Part shown: positions 44,826 through 56,111 of the stretch, piece after piece
How the letters are laid out: every line of letters starts with the position of its first letter
Numbering within the stretch: position 1 is the stretch's first letter
Source of the DNA: Bemisia tabaci
Taxonomy: Eukaryota; Arthropoda; Insecta; Hemiptera; Aleyrodidae
Length of the DNA stretch: 64,000 nucleotides
Assembly (NCBI RefSeq): GCF_918797505.1
Contig: NC_092802.1
Span: 13,535,480-13,599,479, forward strand
Direction: 5' to 3'
Made by a program: the position numbers and the translations under genes
Notes under the pieces: generated by a model
Told to the model about the DNA's origin: nothing
Databases searched by the model: none
The model's input: only the letters and a program-made list of their open reading frames with translations

Positions 44826-44947
44826 GGACGCATTTCTATCAAACGGAACCATGTGCATTAAAACATGAGCCCTGAGACCCATAAACATACATGCTTAACA
44901 GTGCTCACGTCATAATGCACGTAGTTCCGTTTGGCAGAAATACGTCC
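44826..44947. mobile_element. Family H palindromic MITE, copy 2
   Basis: GGACGCATTTCTATCAAACGG and CCGTTTGGCAGAAATACGTCC are the ends. AATT flanks both (44822-44825 and 44948-44951). Confidence 0.82.
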
Positions 44948-45002
44948 AATTAATGTTGCTGGTCAGCTACAAGGAAAAACACTACAAATGTGGCCTGAGG
45001 GC

Positions 45003-45263
45003 CGATTATTGAAATTGATAAACAAAGCTATAGACAAAGGAGACTAAAGAGATATGGAGAGATCCTAATGATGGACGGTGGTTGCAATGGACAAATGAGG
45101 TAGGTAATAGACTAACTAACGGCAACACACGAGAGACCCGACAATTAGTCTGTCATTTTCTCCCTTTGTCCATAGGAACCACCCGTTTCAACCAATAGGA
45201 TCACTCCATACTCCCTATATCTTCTTTGTCTATCGCATTGTCTATCAATTTCAATAATCAGAC
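45003..45263. mobile_element. Family V element with about 80-bp inverted ends
   Basis: CGATTATTGAAATTGATAAAC and GTCTATCAATTTCAATAATCAG start the arms, which continue through GACAAAG-AGA, ATATGGAG-GATCCTA and their inverses. The loop near 45110-45150 contains the direct word CTAACTAACGGCAACAC. It is a single copy in the window. Confidence 0.68.
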
Positions 45264-45515
45264 CGCTGAACTGCAAGTGACAAAGGGGGTACATTGCGCT
45301 ATTTAGCGGGGCAAACAAGACCTACGAATTCCGAAAAATGTGAATCTGAGTCAAAAATTTAAGCTATAATGAGTATCGACGCAAGGCCTTGTTTTTGATT
45401 GATTCCACTGACAGCAAAAACAAAGCGGTAAAACCAGCTGTCAATCACGAAAGCTCAGCTTGCTTGACACTCGTGTGATAAGCCCACACGTCCGCGCTGC
45501 CATGCAAGTATAAAT

Positions 45516-45590
45516 GGACGATTTATGCTAAAAGGACCTATGGCACATGCAAATCCTATGCACATAGTTCCTTTTAGCATAAATACGTCC
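45516..45590. mobile_element. Family H, minimal 75-bp copy
   Basis: GGACGATTTATGCTAAAAGG and CCTTTTAGCATAAATACGTCC are the arms. AAAT lies on both sides (45512-45515 and 45591-45594). It lacks the AGCCCTGAGACCC centre of the longer copies. Confidence 0.75.
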
Positions 45591-45999
45591 AAATGCCACA
45601 CAGGTTTTATATTATTCCGAGCGCGGGACTGTGCACGATGACTCCGCGGACTCAGGGGCGATTTTATGATTCAATAAAACCCGAGGAAAACACAGTGAAA
45701 AAGCCTTAATTGAATTCACGCCTACACATTGAACGACGAATTGGCAAGCCGATCTCTCGCATATTTCACACCAAAGTGCGATCGAACGTTCTCGCTGACG
45801 ATTAAGAATACATATCGATGGTTTGTCACTGAAAAAATAAATATGGTAACGGCTACAATGGGTGTACGTGATTCTCTACACAGTGACACTGATCAGTGAA
45901 AACGACCAGAATTATAGTAGTATTCACGAGAATTCAGATGATTCTTACCACAATATGGTGAATCCTACCACACAATCTGGTATTAATTGTCATGGTGTC

Positions 46000-46416
46000 G
46001 GGTGTCTTTTGTGAATTTCATCTTTAAAATGATACTGCCAGGAAAGCTAAGTACGAGGATATCCTTGGTTTTTAAATTGGACAATTATTGGAGGGAGTAT
46101 CACAAAATAGCCTAATCTGCTAAAATACATGCGTTCAAAGGGAAATACCGCCGATGACGTCACAAGGCGGTACATTTTTTCATTTTCAAATCTATTTTTC
46201 TCCAATTTCCCCTGTCAAAAAACAATTATGAAAAATATTGAGACCTCAGCTCATTAGGCACTTTCAGATGAAGCAATACAATTTTTGTGTGCAAATCCTC
46301 CATTGGTGAAAATGTAATATTTATTCTCGTTTGTGTAACGGTGAAGGACAAAAATAAGGGAATCAATCAGAAATGAATTCGCATTGTCTTTACTCTCAGT
46401 ATAAAAGGGACTCTAA
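46000..46416 (+). repeat. Family F right-half copy
   Basis: The central block (GAGGATATCCTTGGTTTTTA, GATGACGTCACAAGGCGGTA, TTTCAGATGAAGC) and the right end (TCTCAGTATAAAAGGGACTC) match F at 20835-21326. The left end is missing. The 400 bp before it contain a CACTGAAAAAATAA Y-like end near 45828. Confidence 0.65.
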
Positions 46417-46473
46417 AATGAGCCAGAGATAGTGGTTCCTTATCGCAAAATGTGGTCCATTTTCACGTCATTT

Positions 46474-46477
<4 letters not shown>

Positions 46478-46522
<45 letters not shown>
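46478..46522 (+). repeat. Poly(T) run of about 45
   Basis: This is an uninterrupted homopolymer with no obvious retroposon body beside it. Confidence 0.7.
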
Positions 46523-46525
<3 letters not shown>

Positions 46526-47085
46526 ACTTCACGTCTAAATACCGCTTGATTTTGAATGCGAATCGGCATCACTGGATGAGTTTGAGGAAAGCAGTGCGTT
46601 TTGCATGATATATGCATAGGACGGCTCTGTGAATGGCACTAAAACGCTAAAAATAAACGCGAAAGGCGCGGGTGGCGCGCGGGGGGGTGGGGGTGGCGAA
46701 CTGCAGCGGGTGGCAATTATCAGTTGCAGCTGCAATTAGCATTTTTATCGGCCAGGAATTGACTTTTAAATCGGGCGCGAATAGTGCCGCAGCTGCTCGC
46801 CGAGCTGGTTCGCTCGGGACACAGCAATTACACGCCGGTTTCAGCGCCTTCCTGCCATGTAGTGACGCGGAACAATGGACTTCGCCTGTTTGAACGCATG
46901 TCAATCGACAGATGAGATAAATGTGGTGAGAAAGTATTATTTTAGTCATACATTCGCACAATTATGATCGGGAAAAGTGGCAGCAAAGTTTAAACACGCA
47001 TTCCATTGTTTAACTCTTTCTGTGTTTTGAGAATTAAAAACATTCAAGTAAACTTTTCTCATTGAAGGCATGGAAATGTGTAGCT
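46523..47085. promoter_or_regulatory. Unique G+C-rich block, possible regulatory DNA
   Basis: 46660-46870 is G+C-rich and non-repetitive. It includes GTTGCAGCTGCAATTAGC (a CAGCTG E-box beside an ATTA homeodomain core), TTTTATCG and a second CAGCTG. Short frames on both strands (46535-46961) lack domains. Regulatory function is inference from base composition and motif mix only. Confidence 0.25.
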
Positions 47086-47436
47086 CAGTGTTCGAGACTC
47101 ATCTTTGGGTTTCAGGAGCCATGTGGCCCATCAAGCTCGATTTTTAGGGGCCATTGTAGATTTTAGGGGCCAAATTGATTTTTTGCATACATATGTAGGC
47201 GCATTCAGTGAAAAGTTATACGCAAGATGTTTTAGTTACGGAACTAGTAGCTGTAAATTGTAATATTCGAAAAATCACCTGACAGAAAAATTAGGATTTT
47301 TTTTTTGGGGGGGGAGGGGGGCAGGGATGGGAAAATTTTTAGGGGCCACGTTGGCGCAGAGCCTTCATTTTTTAGGCGCCAAGACCTATTTCTAAGGCGC
47401 CTTTGGTGCGTTGGCGCCTGTGAGTTTCGAACACTG
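47086..47436. mobile_element. hAT-like non-autonomous element, 351 bp
   Basis: CAGTGTTCGAGACTCA and TGAGTTTCGAACACTG differ at one base in 16. The flanking octamers GTGTAGCT and GTACAGTT match at 5 of 8, a worn 8-bp duplication. The interior has repeated TTAGGGGCCA words. Confidence 0.78.
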
Positions 47437-47576
47437 GTACAGTTTGTTTGATAAGCCGGGTAGTTACACTAGGCTGATACCGTGACGGAAATTTCAGCAA
47501 TAAAAAGGAAGGATCTTAGTCCATATTAAGACAAGTGTCATCACAGAAACGCTATTGGACAGTGAAAACATAGTAT

Positions 47577-47815
47577 GCTACCGTGCTGAGGAAAAACGCC
47601 GTATGAGCCCTCACATGTTGCCATATTTCCCTCGATAAAAGCCAAATTTACCGTGGACATTGAGAATTTTTGGTTTCAAAGTTTTCAGACAATTTTGTTT
47701 ACGATTTAATATTAATTGTCTGAAAATTTCGAGGAATAATGTGCAAAACTTTCCTCGCAATACATGTTATCTGCGAGGAAATTTGGCAACTCTCGAATGT
47801 TCATAGGTGTTTTCT
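47577..47815. mobile_element. Family B MITE, right end worn
   Basis: CTACCGTGCTGAGGAAAAACG at the left, and GGCAACTCTCGAATGTTCAT followed by a decayed end at the right. Confidence 0.72.
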
Positions 47816-48506
47816 TGGACCTCGTTTAATGTAGTGTGCTAGCGACTCTCTGACACAAGTGGACGTAACGATTTTTTTAAAATTTTCTACAATATTCAAT
47901 TTTACGTAATTTTGAACTTCACATTGAATCATCAGATTTTTTTCGAATATTTACCGGTGACTGAAAGTTTCTTCAATGTGGCACGTGGCACGTGTTAAAA
48001 CATTAATGGAATTGATTAAACTTGCGGCACGCTGAAAAGTTTTGGCTTTGAGATTTAATTGGATATAAATTAATTGTCATTGCAATCGAATGAATATTTT
48101 CACCCCACATATTACCTTTGCCGGCTAATTGATGTAAATTAATTGAGAGAAACTGTCAAATCTGATGGTCAACCGGGAATTTATATTGTCTCCAAAAATG
48201 TCACTCGCCTTTATATGGACTTAAGCCACCATAACGGAATGACGCTCTCCCATTAACATTTAAATGTTCCTCGTCAGGAGCGTGATATGAATTCATATAA
48301 ATTACCCAAAATGACGAATCAATTACCATTGAATTCGTTCAGCATGACATCAAATCTGCTGCATTGTTAGGCGCATATTAAATTTGTTTGCCAATCCTGT
48401 TGATATTTTTCGGGGAGGGCTTGTTGTTTTCAATTTTGAAAAACGATTATGTAAGGTTATCAGTTGAGGAAGCACAGTATTTAATACCTAACAGTTAGTT
48501 ACAGAT
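47816..48506. promoter_or_regulatory. Unique stretch dense in TAAT/ATTA cores
   Basis: No repeat family or frame was seen. 48040-48400 has many TAATTA-type words (ATAAATTAATTGTCATTGC, GGCTAATTGATGTAAATTAA, AATCAATTACCATTGAATT), the sort of homeodomain-site density found in developmental enhancers. This is suggestive only; A+T-rich neutral DNA also yields such words. Confidence 0.3.
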
Positions 48507-48547
48507 ATAGAGTAGTTCCATATGTCAGACATATGGAACTACTCTAT
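48507..48547. repeat. Perfect 19-bp hairpin with 3-nt loop
   Basis: ATAGAGTAGTTCCATATGT, then CAG, then ACATATGGAACTACTCTAT. It has no poly(U) or other RNA-gene context and there is no second copy in the window. Confidence 0.8.
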
Positions 48548-49066
48548 TGCACCCTTTCTTGCGGTTCGTTCGTTGAGAGAAAAATTCGTACCAAGACATG
48601 TTCGATCAAAATAAGGTAAAATTCTCCAAAAGATCTTTCTAATGAGTATATTTTGTGGATATGGAGATGAGATTTGATCAGCACTTTGGTAATGACAGAT
48701 GAATGTCTGGTAATGACAGATGAATTATGATGGAGCTCTATCGTAGATACCGTCCTTTGCGGTTACAAAAAGTCTGAGCGCCTTCAACTTCGCGATGATG
48801 CAACAGAGACATCCTACGCACACGAATAGGTGTACATAGGCGTTTGCATCACGAGAACAAGAGCACCTTCAACTAGGAAAGTTGAGGCTCACTAGCTCCT
48901 CACCATAAATTATACGGAATTCCGTAAACTGTCAAAATTTGACTACCGGCCTAGGCATCTGATATAATGCCTTGATTTGACTAATTGCCTTCAACATCTG
49001 TACAGCCCGTAAGTACAGCTTCCATGGCCAAAGTTTTTTTCAAAGATATGGTTAATTTCAACCAAA
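48548..49066. other. Unassigned spacer
   Basis: Only a short direct repeat (GGTAATGACAGATGAAT, twice near 48690-48725) was noticed. Confidence 0.3.
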
Positions 49067-49294
49067 CGCTGGAAAAAAAAACACATTGTATCTAGAGTCC
49101 AGACTCTTGAAAACATTGACAAGAAAAAATACTCTTGATTCATTCGGATTTTTGCTTGAATCAAAACGAAAGCCGCTTAAATTAAGAGGCTTAGTTCTTG
49201 ATTTAAGCTGGATTCTGATTGAATCAAGAGTACTTTTTCTTGTCGATGTTTTTAAGAGTCTGGACTCTAGATCCAATGTGTTTTTTTTCCAATG
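49067..49294. mobile_element. Family A MITE
   Basis: CGCTGGAAAAAAAAACACATTG to TTTTTTCCAATG. The opposing frames at 49058-49357 and 49086-49295 are its two strands. Confidence 0.85.
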
Positions 49295-51147
49295 AATGAC
49301 ATCAGAATGGAGCTTCGATAGGCCAGCCCAAACGTACTTACATCGAGACGGTGACATGAAGCAGTGTGGTTGACTTCAAAATTTGGCAGCAGTGTCTCTT
49401 TATCAAAAGTAATTTATGTGAGCCAATGAGCCATTGGCGACTGTATTTATGACAAGCGTGAAGAAGCCCGGACTAGATGAGTGGAGGGGGGAGGGGGGCC
49501 AAGGTTTAGTGGGCTAACTGTGCTCGCGCTTTAAACTCGACGTCGACCCGATGCGATGCGATGCAACTGAGATACTCCTTGTGGTGGAAGCTTCTCTCCC
49601 AAGAGTACTCAGTTGTGTACTCCCACGGCAAAGAGACAATTACGATTCTTTAAACCGCGTGACCATGTAATGCCATGTAAAAGTGGTGAGATCTGGTGCA
49701 GAAAGAAAGCTTCAAGGGCTGGGATTTAAAATTTATGGTCGAAGAAAGAAGAAATTTAGGAACGAGATGGGAACTGCATCCCTGCTGCGACGGAGAGAGA
49801 ATCAGGGAATGATTGCTAAGCATACATGTGGGGACTTGGGGAAGGAGGTGGTTAGTGTTGTTCGTTTGTAAACAAGCAAAAATGGTTACGTTTCAACTTA
49901 ATTGGATTATTCCAATTGATCGTGGTAGTGCCTCACTTTGATAAAAATACTCGTGGTAGTGTACTTGTGATACTTTTGGTTATTATAGGAAGTGAAACGC
50001 AAACCAACACAAATATTGTGTTGATTTAGGTACAGTTTACGGTGAATGTAGCGCAGAATACGATGGAGAAACTGGAAAAATGCATTCCCTCGATTGCGAC
50101 TTTGGTATTCACCACTCGTTTTTCATTAATATTCTTCAAGAAAACTAGCTGGAATTTTCTCTTGAAATTGTCAACCGAAGGCTACGGTTATTTTGTGTTT
50201 TTCTTCTTGAATTAACCAAACTTTTGTGTAAAAATGTCTCTCTGCAATGAATTGTTGCAATACCTCAAGTAATTATGCTCCTAACCCAAATGTTGCGATA
50301 CTATCCCAACATGAGTTGCAGTACCACCAAAATTAATTGGAAAAGTCCGTATAAACATCATCCAATAAATTGGGGTAGAGCTACAATTTCAGGCAATGAT
50401 CTTTGACACTTTTTCCGTGGACATTAAGCTGCGGTCACTACTAGTGTCTTTACATAGAATTTTTGAAAAAGTTAGAAGAATTATACAAAAAATGTCGATT
50501 GTTAACTTGGACTAAAGTCGAGTATAAAATGATATATTTACATTGTAATCATAAAATACGTGGGAAGATCGTACGAAAATTTAAAATTCCAATGGTTGAG
50601 TGTGAACAACCAAGAAATTGTGAGTTAATTCAATCCGATATACATCTTTCAGTATCCTCGGGACGTAGAGTCGGTATTTGGACGCATGTTATGTCTTTTT
50701 CCTCTACGATGAGTTGAAATCTTTAAAGCATGTGTCATTCTTCCAACAAGAGACAGACAGCCCCATTGCCACCCTGGCAATGGTGGAAACTTCTACTTTG
50801 GGAACTCCAACATTTAACTGTTGACTTTACCTACTAGGTGGATGTTGAACAACTTGTTGCGTATTTTGTTTCACAAGCATAGCGAAGTTTGGTAAACTTA
50901 CTTGGTTCATGACGTCACCCGAAGCTGATCCACCAAGTAGGTAGGTCAACAGTCGAAAAAAGGGTCCTCGTTGTTACCCGAACGAAGGAATGTAACTCCA
51001 TTCCAAGGTTGCAATATTGCAAGGTTGTAACATTTCAATTTTTCACAAGACTACATCTGTGAAATTTTTGTTCAAAATGCTTGCGATTTTTGCATGAGAT
51101 CAGAAAGGAAATGTTGAGCTGAAAATTCCAAAGATTCACGTGGTAAA
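49295..51147. other. Unassigned; third diffuse-repeat copy at 49985-50235
   Basis: 49985-50235 resembles 15870-16060 and 17690-17885. An 84-codon plus frame at 50463-50717 (Lys/Cys-containing) has no domain I recognise and is not called. The inverted words GTCAACAGT...ACTGTTGAC and CACCAAGTAGG...CCTACTAGGTGG near 50817-50955 bracket a 130-bp segment. Confidence 0.35.
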
Positions 51148-51224
51148 CAGGGCCGGATTTACCTACACGCCCATTGGCCGCCTGTATTTATTCGCCCCCT
51201 TCTCATTTGTTTTGAAACATCAAT

Positions 51225-51496
51225 AGATCGTATTCGACAGTGGTTCGCTGTATCGTTTGGTTCAAAACAATAGAACATAATGACCACAATTTTGGGATTT
51301 AATTTGGGAAAGCTGAAAATGAGAAAATTCCTAACAATTTCACTTTTCATTGCCATATGGTACTCGAGAGAATAAAAATTCGATCACATAAGACCCGCTA
51401 CCTCCGATTTCTAAATTGACTTTTGAGGCTTTGGTTACATATTGAACCAATCGATATCAATGTAATCTCACGTGTGTGATCTGTCGAATACGATCT
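51225..51496. mobile_element. Family E element, 272 bp
   Basis: AGATCGTATTCGACAG and CTGTCGAATACGATCT are perfect 16-bp inverted ends. Comparison with the uninterrupted copy (CATCAATAAAAACC at 58981-58996) shows a 2-3 bp AT/ATA duplication. The minus frame at 51159-51356 crosses the border and is not a gene. Confidence 0.85.
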
Positions 51497-51639
51497 ATAA
51501 AAACCATCAAGTGAACCGGTGGGGCAGGAGTGTATTAGAAGCGTTTCCTCGTGTTGGGCACATGTTTTGTAAACGCCCTGTCAACACTAACAAAAGTTCA
51601 GTTCCGTAAACCCATCACCGTTTGGACAAGGCCTTCCAT

Positions 51640-51680
<41 letters not shown>
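51640..51680 (+). repeat. Poly(A) run
   Basis: Roughly 40 A residues sit at the point where the sister copy at 59160 has only ATAATAAATGAACC, so the run expanded in this copy alone. Confidence 0.7.
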
Positions 51681-51681
<1 letters not shown>

Positions 51682-51734
51682 GGAACAATTATGAAAGAAC
51701 AAACATAAATGTGGTAAAAAATTTTAACTTCCAC

Positions 51735-51915
51735 CGCCGCGCCGACCGCACTGTGTTGGCGCAATGCCCAATGCGTGAGGTATTCATGCAGTCTTGTAGG
51801 CGCTATGCGTTTCACGCCGACCGCTGCTGACCTCACTGTTTTAACGCAATGCGTGAAGTATTCATGCAGTCTTGTAGGCGCTATGTGTTCCATGCCGACC
51901 GCCGCCGCCGCGCCG
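51735..51915 (-). repeat. Family D minisatellite, about 2.5 units
   Basis: GGCGCAATGC-GTGAGGTATTC and GCAGTCTTGTAGGCGCTATG repeat about 75 bp apart. The orientation is opposite to that at 9100. Confidence 0.75.
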
Positions 51916-51925
51916 CTCAATGCGT

Positions 51926-52399
51926 CAAATTGCGTGTTTGGTTTCTATCTTAACTCGTCACATTAATCTTCAAAGTAAATCTTATGAACGGTATGGAGGT
52001 ACTAGACCACTTGCATAACCATGTTCATAGAAAATAAAATCATCACTCCGAAAATTCGAATTTTCACAAGAACTTTTTAGGTGAACTTCTTTCAGCACAA
52101 GTTTCAAGAAGATTTTTCATTATTGTTTTAATCACGTCGGGGTCACCATTTTGTTGCTTACATTTAGCAACAATCAGAACTATTGAATAACTATTCACTT
52201 TTATAATAATAATATTCATAATAATACTGGGGATATGACTTTATTCACACGGGCTTATAGCGTTACAATGCGTATGTATATAGAACTCTGTTACTACGGA
52301 GACATCTCTGGTTGAAGCTTAATTAGCTTTAACAGCTTATATATGTATTTACAAAATTAGTCTAATTTACTGTCTTTCCTTTTAATGTTCTAGTTAAAG
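51926..52399. other. Unassigned; shares a short word with 33744
   Basis: AATCACGTCGGGGTCACCAT near 52133 matches 33744. No gene or ends were found. Confidence 0.3.
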
Positions 52400-52531
52400 A
52401 TCAAACTGAGAATAAAATCCTCGGAAAAATTGGAACAGGAATATTCATAGATGTTCCTGAATATTCGTGATTTTTAAGTGAAATTTGGCAACTCCTGATG
52501 GCTCATACGGCGTTCTTCCTCAGCACGGCAG
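52400..52531. repeat. Family B right-half fragment
   Basis: It runs from GAATAAAATCCTCGG to ATACGGCGTTCTTCCTCAGC and ACGGCAG. The left half is absent. Confidence 0.68.
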
Positions 52532-52849
52532 AGTGGAGGGTCTCTTTGTCTCTGCCTTAAAGCAACCTTCCCTTTAAACTCTCTAATTTTATGCGAAGTC
52601 TTTCAACGTGAGCGCAGCCGATAGCCGGTATGGCGAGCCCGAAAATGGCCATTACGAATCCGAATCTGTCACAGGCGCGTGCGCGAACAAACGCGCGAGT
52701 GCCACCAAAGCGTCTGCGATTGGCGAGTGACCTCCAGCGTCTGAACGCGCTTCGCCGGTCGTCAGTTGCATGAAGCCGCGTCCCGCGTCATACTTGTCAG
52801 AGAGACAGCAGTGCCGACTGAGGCAGTTTTGCCACAATCGCGAATCCAG
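52532..52849. other. Unassigned, G+C-rich
   Basis: 52600-52800 is CpG-rich with short frames on both strands that have no domains. Confidence 0.3.
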
Positions 52850-53145
52850 CAAATGGAGAATTTGCACGCAAATTTTTTATTGCTTCATGTGAGAGTGCTT
52901 AAAGAGCCGATTTCGCAGAATTTTTTTCAATTTTGCTCTGGTATGGGAAATAGTATCAAAATAGATTTAAAAGTGAAAAAATACACCGCCTAGTGACGTC
53001 ATCTGGCGGCACTTCCCTTTTGACACATGCATTTTAGTAGATTAGATAATTTTGTCACATCTCCTCCTATAATTTGTTTAATTTATGAGCCAAGGGCATC
53101 TTTGTGTTCAGTTCATTTGGTGGTTTCCACTAAAATGCGAATCCA
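52850..53145 (-). repeat. Family F internal block, inverted
   Basis: Read on the minus strand, 53145 to 52850 gives the F order: AGTGGAAACCACC, ATCTAATCTACTAAAATGC, GATGACGTCAC, GAAGCAATAAAAAATTTGC. Terminal ends are not preserved. Confidence 0.65.
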
Positions 53146-53372
53146 TTGGCAACATTGTTTTCCTCAATTTAAACCTATGGAAATTTATCGTTTCTTGGAG
53201 GGGCCAGGTGCTTTGACAAAAATCGAAAATTTATCATAGATTTCAATTGGGGGAATCTGGTGTTGCCAAAATACTAGATCCGCCTCTGTTTTGCCGGTTT
53301 TTCACCCGTCTCAGATCTCAGCTATGCTGAATCGAAACGAGACGTGGGTCTGTTGTATAATTTGCGAGCGGA

Positions 53373-53890
53373 TACTGGCGTGTTATGGAAAAACGCCGTA
53401 AGGGCATTCAAATGTTGCCAAATTTTCTTGTAAGAAAATATTTATTTTACACTGGAAAAAAGTCTCTCTCGTATAGAGTCCGGACTCTTAAAAAAATTGA
53501 CAAGAAAAAATAGTCTCAGTTCAATCGGATTTTTGCTTGAATCGAGAGCATAGCTTCTTGATTAAAGCGGATTTTCCTTTGATTCGACCAAAAATCCGAT
53601 TGAACCGAGAGCATTTTTTCTTGTCAATTTTTTTAAGAGTCCGGACTCTATCCAAGAGACTTTATTTCAGTAAGGGCTAATAAACTATGTTCCCACGATC
53701 AAACTGGGACTTTTTGCTCGACATTATTCCAGTGAGAAGAAAATGATGAATATTTTTCCTTGGGATAATCAGACTTTTTAGATGAAATCACCAGAAAATT
53801 CTTTGGAAAATCGGAAGAATAATAGTTACGAATGTTTCCAAAAACGTTTGGTTTGTACAAGGAAATTTGGCAACGTCCGAAGGCTCTGCA
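53373..53890. mobile_element. Family B MITE interrupted by a variant family A element
   Basis: TACTGGCGTGTTATGGAAAA opens the copy. After the A insert, AATGATGAATATTTTTCC and GGAAATTTGGCAACGTCCG continue it. About 60 bp just after the insert match neither element. Confidence 0.65.
53460..53670. mobile_element. Family A variant with TA target duplication
   Basis: CACTGGAAAAAAGTCTCTC to AGACTTTATTTCAG, with TA at 53458-53459 and 53671-53672. The body uses GAGTCCGGACTC in place of GAGTCCAGACTC and differs at many sites, so this is a distinct subfamily. Confidence 0.78.
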
Positions 53891-54373
53891 TTCGATGTCT
53901 CATGCGCGAAGGAACATAACTACATTTAAATTTCCAAAATATCCGCTCGAAAATCTCATTTTTTACAGCAGCACTATTGGGCTAAATTTTCTTATTCGAT
54001 ACTAATATATCTGATAACACCTGAAAATCAGTCAAAGATTAACAAAATTTGCGCAATGGTGCTCTCGTCGGATATTGAAGTGCTTGAATCAAATTAGTAA
54101 CTTTAGAATGGACGTTCTTTCGTCTGGAAGACGACGAATTGTTCCACATTAAACAATGGCAAACTTTGCTAGTATACGGTATTGTATGCTAATTATTCTT
54201 GTTTAATTGTTTTAATTTCGTGGGATTTCATGCTACTTTCTATTGAAGAATTTTAATTTCGGTAGATTGAAGTTAAACGATGACAGACAGCGAAAAGACG
54301 TGTCAAATTCAACACCAGGCAACTTGCTATCCACCTTTTTTGTTGCAAATTATACCGCCTAAACAGATACCTA
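53891..54373. other. Unassigned spacer
   Basis: No gene or repeat end was recognised. Confidence 0.3.
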
Positions 54374-54379
54374 CACTGG

Positions 54380-54410
<31 letters not shown>

Positions 54411-54622
54411 ACATTGGATTTAGAGTCCAGACTCTTGAAAACATTGACAAGAAAAAATACTGTTGATTCAATCAGATTTTTGCTTAAATCAAAAGGAAAT
54501 CCGCTCAAATTAAGAGACTTGGTTCTTGATTTGAGCAAAAATCCGATTGAATCAAGAGTATTTTTTCTTGTCGATTTTTTTAAAAGTCTGGACTCTAGAT
54601 CCAATGCGTTTTTTTTCCAGTG
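54374..54622. mobile_element. Family A MITE with TA duplication and expanded A run
   Basis: CACTGG and CCAGTG ends are flanked by TA (54372-54373 and 54623-54624). The A tract after the left end is about 29 long, against 8-9 in most copies. Confidence 0.85.
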
Positions 54623-54624
54623 TA

Positions 54625-55902
54625 TTCTGCAACACAAACGAGAGACGTTGACACACTTAAATGAGACTTCATGTAATTCTACACCGGTCAAAAATTACTA
54701 TAATCACGCCATTAAAGTCATTTACCACGTATTATTTCGGGAAACCACCGGTCAAAAATTAGCGAGTATATCTTTGATTTGCGTATTTCACTCTTTGATA
54801 TTTGATTAAGATTTAATAATTTGCCTGGAGTGCTTACCAATTTTTAGTTATTCCGGGTGCATTTCGAGGCTCAGAATGTCATACTCAGTGGTATAAGATT
54901 CCATGTGTCTTCACGATTTTGCGAAACTCGCCGAACTTTCAAAAAATGTTGAAAAACAAACACATTTGCGGTCTTTATCAAACACGAATTCGGAAATCAT
55001 TATACTTTTCGTCTTTATTTTTATTAAATTAAAAATTCTTGATCGTCGTCTTGAATTTATAGTTTATTGGGAGTAAAAATATTTGTTCAGGCGATCAGTC
55101 TACAATTGCACGGTAAAACAAGTTGCACAATCTTAGTGCTCTTGGTTCCTCTTTGCGATGCAATCCACTTGTTGATTCTACAATATAGCGGAATAAGTGC
55201 TTTTTTATTGCAAAATGAAGTCCAGTTGGCACCGTTGTGAGGTCCAGACGGTAGTTATGCGCTTTGGCAGTGCCGCTTGACAATGTCGAGTTCTCTGCAG
55301 CTTTTGACTGCATTATTTTTAACTGCAAGTGAAATTTGCTGCCATAAATAGACATTTAATTACCGCTGTTGAAAAAAAAAAAAAAAACTGAAGAGCGCCT
55401 TACGGAGGCAATGAGCATATCTCTGTTCATTTGTGACACAGGCGGCCACAGTTTACAATCCACGTAATGTGCGGTGTTGCCGAAATTAACTCAAGCGGCG
55501 AAACTCACTGTAGTACAACAAAAATCACCGATATATGTACAGTTTAAACCAGACTCGGCCAAACTACATTTTCCGTTGCCTAATTTCCTCTCCTCTCTAA
55601 TTTTTTGTAAAAAGTAAACCAAGAAACATTTTTTTGATATTTTGTCATTACAATATGGGCTACTAGATAAGATCTGAGGTAGAAGAGACGTCGCATGTTA
55701 TCTCCTCAATATCATACGTAAAAAAAGTGCACACAATGTGAAGTTATTACGTCAACTCCTGAAAGAGGTATTGGCAAGCCTTTTAGACACAGTTCAAACG
55801 GTAATTTGACTATACAAATGGTGTCATTTTTATTTTTTCCATCGAGAAAATTTAATAGAAAACACTTGAATCTTTTCCAGGTGTTGATTTTTGTTATTCC
55901 CT
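54625..55902. other. Unassigned spacer
   Basis: Only a short A run at 55373-55387 and short frames without domains were seen (for example minus 55095-55355). Confidence 0.3.
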
Positions 55903-56111
55903 CGCTGGAAAAAAAGAATCTTAAATTTGCCGTCAAGAAGTATTTTTCTAAAATCAAGAATTTTGTTGGTTAATATATACTACTATTTTGCTTTACCCAG
56001 GCCTATTTTTTCCTGTATCAAGAAAAATTCAGCTTAAATCAAGATAAAAAAAATTCTTGGCGGCAATTTCAAGAATCATCATGCTTGAGCCAAGCATATT
56101 TTTTTTCATTG
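55903..56111. mobile_element. Distant family A relative
   Basis: CGCTGGAAAAAAAGAATC and ATATTTTTTTTCATTG are A-like ends. The body has CTTAAATTTGCCGTCAAGAA and its inverse TTCTTGGCGGCAATTTCAAG in place of the usual A body. The minus frame at 55712-55957 crosses it. Confidence 0.5.

Larger units (their letters stand above)
51148..51925. mobile_element. CAGGGCCGGATTTACC element with D repeats, interrupted by E
   Basis: CAGGGCCGGATTTACCTAC at 51148 and the sequence through TTTTGAAACATCAATA match 58924-58990. After the E insertion the match resumes (AAAACCATCAAGTGAAC, CTGTCAACACTA, AAAGAACAAACAT, TTTTAACTTCC) and leads into D units. The left end resembles hAT termini. I did not find an inverted partner end. 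Confidence 0.7.

Noticed and set aside
54371..54809. Long opposing frames giving similar peptides (with counterparts at 320, 27419, 49058, 59912 and 59994)
   Set aside because: They arise because family A is an inverted palindrome: both strands translate to alike peptides. Ends, target duplications and copy number show a non-coding MITE, and the longest frame (59912-60535) is stitched from three different repeats.
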